62,024 bases of DNA from positions 1-62,024 of the forward strand of contig CACJWK010000012.1 of the NCBI GenBank assembly GCA_902597095.1, written 5' to 3'. The stretch comes from an uncultured Pseudohongiella sp. GTDB taxonomy: Bacteria; Pseudomonadota; Gammaproteobacteria; Pseudomonadales; Pseudohongiellaceae. Below, piece after piece: positions 56,772 through 62,024 of the stretch. A model generated the notes under the pieces. That model was not told where the DNA came from. It saw only the letters and a list, made by a program, of their open reading frames with translations, and ran no database searches. The position numbers and the translations under genes are program-made. Position 1 is the stretch's first letter. Each line of letters starts with the position of its first letter.

Positions 56772-58598
56772 ATGTCTGAATCACTTCGCAACATCGCCAT
56801 TATTGCCCACGTTGATCACGGAAAGACTACGCTGGTGGACAAACTGCTCCAGCAATCCGGCACGCTCCAGTCGCGGGGTGAAAAAGTGGAGCGGGTCATG
56901 GACTCGAACGAGCAGGAGCGTGAGCGGGGCATCACGATTCTGGCGAAAAATACCGCCATCACCTGGGAAGGATATCGCATCAACATCGTCGATACGCCGG
57001 GGCATGCCGACTTCGGTGGTGAGGTCGAGCGTGTCCTGTCCATGGTTGACTCGGTCCTGTTGCTAGTGGATGCCGTGGAAGGGCCGATGCCCCAAACCCG
57101 CTTCGTCACGCAGAAAGCCTTCGATCAGGGGCTGAACCCGATTGTGGTGGTGAACAAGATTGATCGGGAGGGAGCGCGGCCCGACTGGGTGATCAACGAG
57201 GTATTCGACCTGTTCGACAAACTGGGTGCCAGCGACGAGCAGCTCGATTTCCCGATTCTCTACTGTTCCGCGCTACAGGGCATAGTGGGCTGGGAGGCCG
57301 ATCAGCTGAGTGAAGACATGCGGCCCCTCTTTGACGCCATTATCGAGAAAGTGCCGCCGCCGTCAGTGGCGGTAGACGCGCCTTTTCAGATGCAGATCAG
57401 TGCTCTGGACTATAACAGCTACGTTGGCGTGATCGGGGTGGGCCGGATCTCCCGGGGCAAGGCTTCAAACAATCAGAACGTGGTGATTGTCGATCGTTTC
57501 GGTGATACCCGAAAGGGCCGGATTCTGCAGGTCAAGTCCTATCTCGGGCTGGAGCGAGTTGACGTGGATCAGGCGCAGGCAGGGGACATCGTCTGCGTTA
57601 CCGGCATCGATAAACTGCAGATCTCCGACACCCTGTGTGATCCGGAACATCCGCAGGCATCGCCAGCGCTGAGCGTCGATGAGCCCACCATCAGTATGAC
57701 TTTTCAGGTGAACGACTCGCCATTCGCCGGGCTGGAAGGCAAATTTCTCACCACCCGTCACATCAAGGAAAGACTCGACCGCGAGCTGCTGTACAACGTA
57801 GCGCTCCGGGTTGAGCAAGGTGAGTCACCGGACAAGTACACCGTCTCCGGTCGCGGCGAGCTGCATTTGTCCGTGCTGATCGAATCGATGCGCCGTGAGG
57901 GCTATGAACTCGCCGTATCGCGTCCCGAAGTGATTTTGCATGAGCAGGACGGCGTCACTCAGGAGCCCTATGAGCAGCTGGTCGTGGATTGTGATGAGCA
58001 ACATCAGGGTTCCATCATCGAAGAATTAGGGAATCGGCGCGCAGAGATGCGTGATCTGATGCCGGACGGAAAGGGACGGGTGCGCATGGAATTTCTGGTG
58101 CCCACTCGCGGTCTGATCGGATTCCGTTCGCTGTTTCTCAGCCTGACATCCGGCTCGGGGCTGATGACTCATGTCTTTGATCACTACGGCGACTACAAGG
58201 AGAGCGAGCTGGCCAAGCGCAATAACGGTGTGCTTGTGTCTATGGTCAAAGGCAAGACGCTGGCTTATGCGCTTTTTAATCTGCAGGACCGGGGTCGGCT
58301 TTTTATTGAGCCGAACACGGAAGTCTACGAGGGAATGATTGTTGGTCTGCATGCGCGGGACAATGATCTGGTGGTCAATCCTACCAAAGCAAAGCAGCTG
58401 ACCAACATCCGCGCCTCAGGCAGTGATGAGAACATCCTCCTGACGCCGCCGGTTCTGCACAGCCTTGAGCAGGCGATGGAATTTATAGCCGACGACGAGC
58501 TCATTGAGATCACACCGAAAAATATCCGTCTGCGCAAACGCTATCTGACAGAAAACGAGCGCAAACGCATGAGTCGCGGAACGGCGGCTCGCGGCTGA
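56772..58598 (+). CDS. typA: Translational GTPase TypA/BipA
   Basis: The ATG at 56772 opens [30 protein letters not shown], the canonical start; a TTG at 56754 is not needed. 608 residues with GTPase motifs ([33 protein letters not shown]), a beta-barrel domain and the EF-G-like parts ending in [13 protein letters not shown]. It binds the ribosome and helps assembly of the large subunit and growth at low temperature. Complete. Confidence 0.97.
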   Translation: MSESLRNIAIIAHVDHGKTTLVDKLLQQSGTLQSRGEKVERVMDSNEQERERGITILAKNTAITWEGYRINIVDTPGHADFGGEVERVLSMVDSVLLLVDAVEGPMPQTRFVTQKAFDQGLNPIVVVNKIDREGARPDWVINEVFDLFDKLGASDEQLDFPILYCSALQGIVGWEADQLSEDMRPLFDAIIEKVPPPSVAVDAPFQMQISALDYNSYVGVIGVGRISRGKASNNQNVVIVDRFGDTRKGRILQVKSYLGLERVDVDQAQAGDIVCVTGIDKLQISDTLCDPEHPQASPALSVDEPTISMTFQVNDSPFAGLEGKFLTTRHIKERLDRELLYNVALRVEQGESPDKYTVSGRGELHLSVLIESMRREGYELAVSRPEVILHEQDGVTQEPYEQLVVDCDEQHQGSIIEELGNRRAEMRDLMPDGKGRVRMEFLVPTRGLIGFRSLFLSLTSGSGLMTHVFDHYGDYKESELAKRNNGVLVSMVKGKTLAYALFNLQDRGRLFIEPNTEVYEGMIVGLHARDNDLVVNPTKAKQLTNIRASGSDENILLTPPVLHSLEQAMEFIADDELIEITPKNIRLRKRYLTENERKRMSRGTAARG

Positions 58599-58680
58599 TG
58601 ACGCAGTCAGGTGGGCCCCTGTAAATTCGTCGCGCTCTGTCCTACCATTGTTGCCATCGTTTCAACCTGTCAGGCCTGCC

Positions 58681-59640
58681 ATGCATGTTCTCTATCCGGA
58701 AATAAAGCCCTACAAACGTCATCAGCTGAAAGTGTCCGATCAGCATGAGCTGTATGTGGATCAGTCAGGCAATCCGCACGGCGTGCCAATCCTATTTATA
58801 CACGGTGGCCCGGGGGCGGGCTGCAACGCCAGCTCTCGACGGTTTTATGATCCGGCGGTATACCGGATCGTCACTTTCGATCAGCGAGGCTGCGGTCGCT
58901 CGACGCCTCACGGCGCGTTGACAGAGAACCGGTCGCAGGACCTTGTTGAGGACATTGAAACCATCCGGACGACCCTCGAGGTCGAGAAGTTTGTGCTGTT
59001 CGGGGGGTCCTGGGGGTCGACGCTGGCCCTGCTGTATGCTCAGGCCTACCCTCATCATGTCTCTGCCCTGATTCTGCGCGGCATCTTCCTGTGCCGGCAG
59101 ATGGATCTTGACTGGCTGTACCGATTTGGGGCGAATCAGGTCTTTCCGGATCACTGGGAAGAGTTTGTCAAACCCATTCCTGAGGCGGAGCGCGGCGATA
59201 TGCTGGACGCCTATCATCGTCGTCTGACCGGTGAGGATGAGCTTGCGCGCATGGCGGCAGCCCGGTCATGGGCCGCCTGGGAGGGCAGTTGTTCCAAGCT
59301 GCGGCCAAGCGCTGACGCGCTGGCCGCATTCACCAAGCCTCATAATGCGCTGGCGCTGTCCCGGATCGAAACCCACTATTTTATGAATGGCGGTTTTCTT
59401 GCAGACAACCAGATCCTCGATAATATGGACAGGATTGCCGACATTCCGGGGCGCATCATTCATGGTCGCTACGACATGATCTGTCCGCTGTCTAATGCGC
59501 TCGATCTGCATCGTCGGTGGCCGGCTGCTGAGCTGCACATTGTCCGTGACGCCGGCCACTCAGCCTCAGAGCCCGGCACAGTTGATGTGCTGATTCGTGC
59601 TACCGAAGAGATTGGCAAACAGCTTGCTGACCCGGAATGA
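58681..59640 (+). CDS. pip: Proline iminopeptidase
   Basis: The protein has 319 residues of the S33 alpha/beta-hydrolase family. HGGPGAGCN builds the oxyanion hole, FGGSWGSTLALLYAQAYP holds the nucleophilic serine (near residue 110), and the last part has DMICPLSNA and HSASEPG with the acid and histidine. It cleaves N-terminal proline from peptides. Start at ATG 58681. dtd follows 40 bases later; pip-dtd pairing is seen in Pseudomonas too. Confidence 0.93.
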   Translation: MHVLYPEIKPYKRHQLKVSDQHELYVDQSGNPHGVPILFIHGGPGAGCNASSRRFYDPAVYRIVTFDQRGCGRSTPHGALTENRSQDLVEDIETIRTTLEVEKFVLFGGSWGSTLALLYAQAYPHHVSALILRGIFLCRQMDLDWLYRFGANQVFPDHWEEFVKPIPEAERGDMLDAYHRRLTGEDELARMAAARSWAAWEGSCSKLRPSADALAAFTKPHNALALSRIETHYFMNGGFLADNQILDNMDRIADIPGRIIHGRYDMICPLSNALDLHRRWPAAELHIVRDAGHSASEPGTVDVLIRATEEIGKQLADPE

Positions 59641-59680
59641 TCCGCACCTGTTCCTCAACTGCCCGGCGAAATGACTCAGT

Positions 59681-60118
59681 ATGATTGGTCTCATTCAGCG
59701 CGTTAACTGGTCACGTCTTACCATTGATGGTGATCTGCACGCGGAAATTGGTCCCGGTTTGCTGGCTCTGGTTGGCATTGAAAAAGAAGATAGCAGCAGC
59801 GACGTAGACAAGCTGCTCCACAAACTGCTCTCCTATCGGGTGTTTGCAGACGACGAAGGCAAGATGAACCTCGGCCTGAAGGACACCGGCGGTGAGTTGC
59901 TGCTGGTCTCGCAGTTCACTCTCGCTGCGTCCACCAGTAAAGGCTTGAGGCCTGGATTCTCCTCAGCCAAACCGCCGCAGCAGGCCGAACAACTGTTCGA
60001 GGAGCTGATCTTGAAAGCGCATCAGAATCACGCTTCGGTACAAAGTGGTGTCTTCGGCGCTGACATGCAGATCGCCCTGGAAAACAACGGGCCGGTGACC
60101 TTTCTGCTCAGAAGCTGA
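59681..60118 (+). CDS. dtd: D-aminoacyl-tRNA deacylase
   Basis: The protein has 145 residues of the DTD fold: MIGLIQRVNWSRLTIDGDL, SQFTLAASTSKGLRPGFSSAKPP and the Gly-cisPro motif in ENNGPVTFLL. It frees tRNAs charged with D-amino acids. It lies between pip and tatC. Its stop is 14 bases before the convergent tatC stop. Confidence 0.96.
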   Translation: MIGLIQRVNWSRLTIDGDLHAEIGPGLLALVGIEKEDSSSDVDKLLHKLLSYRVFADDEGKMNLGLKDTGGELLLVSQFTLAASTSKGLRPGFSSAKPPQQAEQLFEELILKAHQNHASVQSGVFGADMQIALENNGPVTFLLRS

Positions 60119-60132
60119 CCGGTGGCCTGCGC

Positions 60133-60897
60133 TCAATCGGCGGGCGAATTCTGCTGATCTTCTTCTGCCTGTTTTTTGCGTATCATCTTGCCGGCAACAA
60201 TCCCCACTTCAAACAGCATCCACATCGGAATAGCCAGCATGGACTGGGTGAAAGGGTCGGCCGGGGTTAACAGCATGCCCACAACAAAACAGCCAACGAC
60301 TACATAGGGCCGTTTCTCTGCCAGAGACTCCGGTTCGGCGATGCCGGCCCAGATGAAGATGAATACCGCGATCGGGACTTCAAAGGCGATTCCGAAGGCC
60401 AGGAAAATGGTGAGCGCGAAACTCAGAAAGCTGTTGATATCGGGCGCAACTGAAATGCCTTCAGGTGCCACCGAGACAAAAAAGGCGAACACAAATCCGA
60501 ATAGAACATAGCGGGCAAAGGCCACGCCACCGTAAAACAGCAGGACCGAAGAAATGAACAGCGGGATCGCTACCGCTTTCTCATTCTGATAGAGACCCGG
60601 CGCGATGAAAGACCAAAGCTGATACAGGATATAAGGCGCGGCGATCAGAAAGGCCACGTAGAAGGTGAGCTTGAAGGGCGCAAAGAATGGCGAAGTCGGA
60701 TCAATGGCGATCATAGTTGACCCTTCGGGCAGCGCATCGAGCAGCGGTGTGGCGACATAGGTGTAGATGTCGTTTGAGAAAGCAAACAGCGCCAGGAACA
60801 AAACGACGACCGCGACCACTGATTTCAGAATGCGGTCCCGCAGTTCGATCAGATGATCAATCAGCGTGAGTTCCTGTTCCTCTTCAGCTGAACTCAT
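60133..60897 (-). CDS. tatC: Twin-arginine translocase subunit TatC
   Basis: The protein has 254 residues with six membrane helices. [20 protein letters not shown] contains the conserved HLxELRxR, and [11 protein letters not shown] and [14 protein letters not shown] follow. It forms the receptor of the Tat pathway, which exports folded proteins with an RR signal. The start overlaps tatB by four bases. Intact. Confidence 0.96.
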   Translation of the reverse strand: MSSAEEEQELTLIDHLIELRDRILKSVVAVVVLFLALFAFSNDIYTYVATPLLDALPEGSTMIAIDPTSPFFAPFKLTFYVAFLIAAPYILYQLWSFIAPGLYQNEKAVAIPLFISSVLLFYGGVAFARYVLFGFVFAFFVSVAPEGISVAPDINSFLSFALTIFLAFGIAFEVPIAVFIFIWAGIAEPESLAEKRPYVVVGCFVVGMLLTPADPFTQSMLAIPMWMLFEVGIVAGKMIRKKQAEEDQQNSPAD

Positions 60898-61394
60898 GAC
60901 GCCGCCTTGTCCGATTCCCCGGAGCCAGCCTGATCATTAGGCTCCGGCTTGTCTGCGCCAGCCAGTTTGGGATTCTCACCCAGACCGTAAAGACTGTCCC
61001 TGATCTCCTGTCCTGCCTGTTCGATCTCCTCGCCCACCGATTCGATTTCTTCAACCAGTGTTTTTGGCTGTACTGCCTGACTCTCGTAATCTGATGCGGC
61101 TTTTTGTCCCTCGGTGTACTGGGAGGCGCCCGGATCAAAATTGTCGCTGCTGACGATTTTGTTTACTGAAACCTGAGTGTCCCTGGCGGTCTCTTCGACG
61201 GTGTCTTTAGCCGCTTCCAGTTCTGCCATGATGCTTTCATTGTGCAGCTGCCGGCGGATCTCATCGGCATTCAGCTCCCGCTCGATCTCAGATTTTACCT
61301 TGTAGAAGCTGCGACGAAACCGCCCGATCCACAGCCCGGCAGTTCGGATTGCACTGGGCAGCCGCTCAGGGCCAAGCACCAAGAGCGCGATCTG
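60894..61394 (-). pseudogene. tatB: TatB lacking its N-terminal helix start (junction-truncated)
   Basis: The frame starts after a TAG at 61395-61397 and reads [29 protein letters not shown], the end of the TatB membrane helix and its amphipathic helix, then [22 protein letters not shown] and a long acidic tail. The usual first 10-14 residues (MFDIGF-type start and most of the helix) are missing. To the right the DNA becomes hisI on the opposite strand (61387 onward). A GTG at 61382 is the first possible start, but the protein would lack the helix. So tatB is broken by the junction. Confidence 0.85.
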
Positions 61395-61530
61395 CTACCG
61401 GGTTAAGCAGGTTGGCGGCATCGCCTGTCACACGGGCAGAGCACACTGCTTCTATCAGCGACTGGAAAATGAGCCGTGGGTGACGACAGACGAGGTCCTT
61501 GTCGAGCCGGAGCAGCTCTACAGGACCTGA
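61387..61530 (+). pseudogene. hisI: 3' end of hisI (phosphoribosyl-AMP cyclohydrolase)
   Basis: From the junction the plus-strand frame reads YRVKQVGGIACHTGRAHCFYQ, then LENEPWVTTDEVLVEPEQLYR and a stop at 61528-61530. VGGIACHTGR with both zinc cysteines is the HisI C-terminal hallmark. The first 70 or so residues of HisI are missing; instead tatB begins on the other strand within about 10 bases. hisE follows as in the normal hisI-hisE-tatABC order. Confidence 0.9.
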
Positions 61531-61635
61531 TAGAAAAGCCTGATCTGCAGCGCCCCGGCTGATTCTGAAACCGTCCGACCGGAACCGCACCAAGCTGAAA
61601 TCAACCAATCCGAAACCAACATAGTAGCGACTGTC

Positions 61636-61968
61636 ATGAGTGATGTACTGACCAAGCTGGCCCGGGTGCTGGAGCAGAGGAAATCTGCAGACACAGGGGA
61701 TTCCTACGTATCCGGCCTGTACGCCAAGGGCCTCAACAAAATACTTGAAAAAGTGGGTGAAGAAGCCACTGAGACCATCCTGGCCGCTAAGGACTGTCAG
61801 GGGCAGGAGGAGACAGAGCGTCAGCTTATCCATGAAACCGCCGATCTCTGGTTTCACACTCTGGTGATGCTCAGTTACCTGGATTTGCAGCCCGAACAGG
61901 TGTTGGAGGAACTGGAAAAACGCTTTAACATATCGGGTCTTGCTGATAAGGCATCACGACAGGATTAG
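61636..61968 (+). CDS. hisE: Phosphoribosyl-ATP pyrophosphatase
   Basis: The protein has 110 residues. [45 protein letters not shown] and [14 protein letters not shown] carry the glutamates and aspartates of the all-alpha MazG-type site. It performs step two of histidine synthesis, hydrolysing phosphoribosyl-ATP. It lies between the hisI fragment and the tatA start, in the usual order on the plus strand. Confidence 0.95.
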   Translation: MSDVLTKLARVLEQRKSADTGDSYVSGLYAKGLNKILEKVGEEATETILAAKDCQGQEETERQLIHETADLWFHTLVMLSYLDLQPEQVLEELEKRFNISGLADKASRQD

Positions 61969-62015
61969 TTCACAGTGGCCAAGCCCTGACAGGCTACTGG
62001 TTTTGGAGGTTCAAC

Positions 62016-62024
62016 ATGGGTTTA
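62016..62024 (+). CDS. tatA: Probable first codons of tatA, cut by window end
   Basis: GGAGG at 62005-62009 is followed by ATGGGTTTA (MGL), the usual TatA start, at the usual place after hisE. Only three codons are visible, so the call rests on position and ribosome binding site. Confidence 0.5.

Noticed and set aside
61366..61857. A 163-codon minus frame across the hisI/hisE region
   Set aside because: hisI tail and hisE on the plus strand are clear homologues; this frame has no family and only crosses the junction by chance.

Overview
The window looks like a chromosomal segment of a marine-type gammaproteobacterium. Its right half keeps a gene order known from Pseudomonas and related groups: yggX, mutY, asmA and hisBHAF, then ctpA, envC, gpmI, a rhodanese gene, secB, trmL, ntrC, ntrB and the glutamine synthetase locus, then thiI, typA, pip, dtd, tatC and tatB. 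The left half is accessory. The stretches around 2.3-5.4 kb and 18-33 kb are visibly more AT-rich than the core. The window opens inside a gene and closes nine bases into one, so it may be a whole contig.

Layout, left to right. At 0-19 kb lie the end of a linalool dehydratase/isomerase-like protein, a PLP-dependent lyase, a TonB-dependent receptor, two paralogous membrane-anchored proteins of unknown function around a zntB relic and an MFS exporter, a complete branched-chain-amide-type ABC transporter (livK-H-M-G-F order), a BCCT transporter, an EEP-family hydrolase, a dienoyl-CoA-reductase-like SDR and a metallo-beta-lactamase-fold hydrolase. At 19.3-32.7 kb lies a ribose-salvage locus. An exported nucleoside hydrolase and an exported ADP-ribosylglycohydrolase face, across a 76-base gap, ribokinase and a three-part ribose-type ABC importer. 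Diheme cytochrome genes sit on both sides. An 80-base homologous fragment, present once inside an intact gene and once as a relic, brackets most of it.

At 32.9-35.8 kb is a segment of about 3 kb between a tRNA-Phe gene and a 33-base copy of that tRNA's 3' end, which looks like an old integration site. It holds a dead sulfatase and a DUF2306-like membrane protein. From 36 kb the core genome follows. Notable there are an envC with two stop codons and a frameshift, a eukaryote-type glutamine synthetase (GSII) occupying the usual glnA place beside ntrBC with a sigma-54 promoter and an NtrC-like operator in front, and a junction near 61.39 kb that fuses the tail of hisI head-to-head with a tatB lacking its start.

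Functionally, the left half imports and breaks down organic compounds, the middle locus would free and import ribose from nucleosides or ADP-ribosyl compounds, and the right half carries histidine biosynthesis, nitrogen control, protein export and tRNA or translation maintenance. At least four decayed genes (zntB, sulfatase, envC, a MshQ-like protein) suggest ongoing gene loss, or sequence errors in part.
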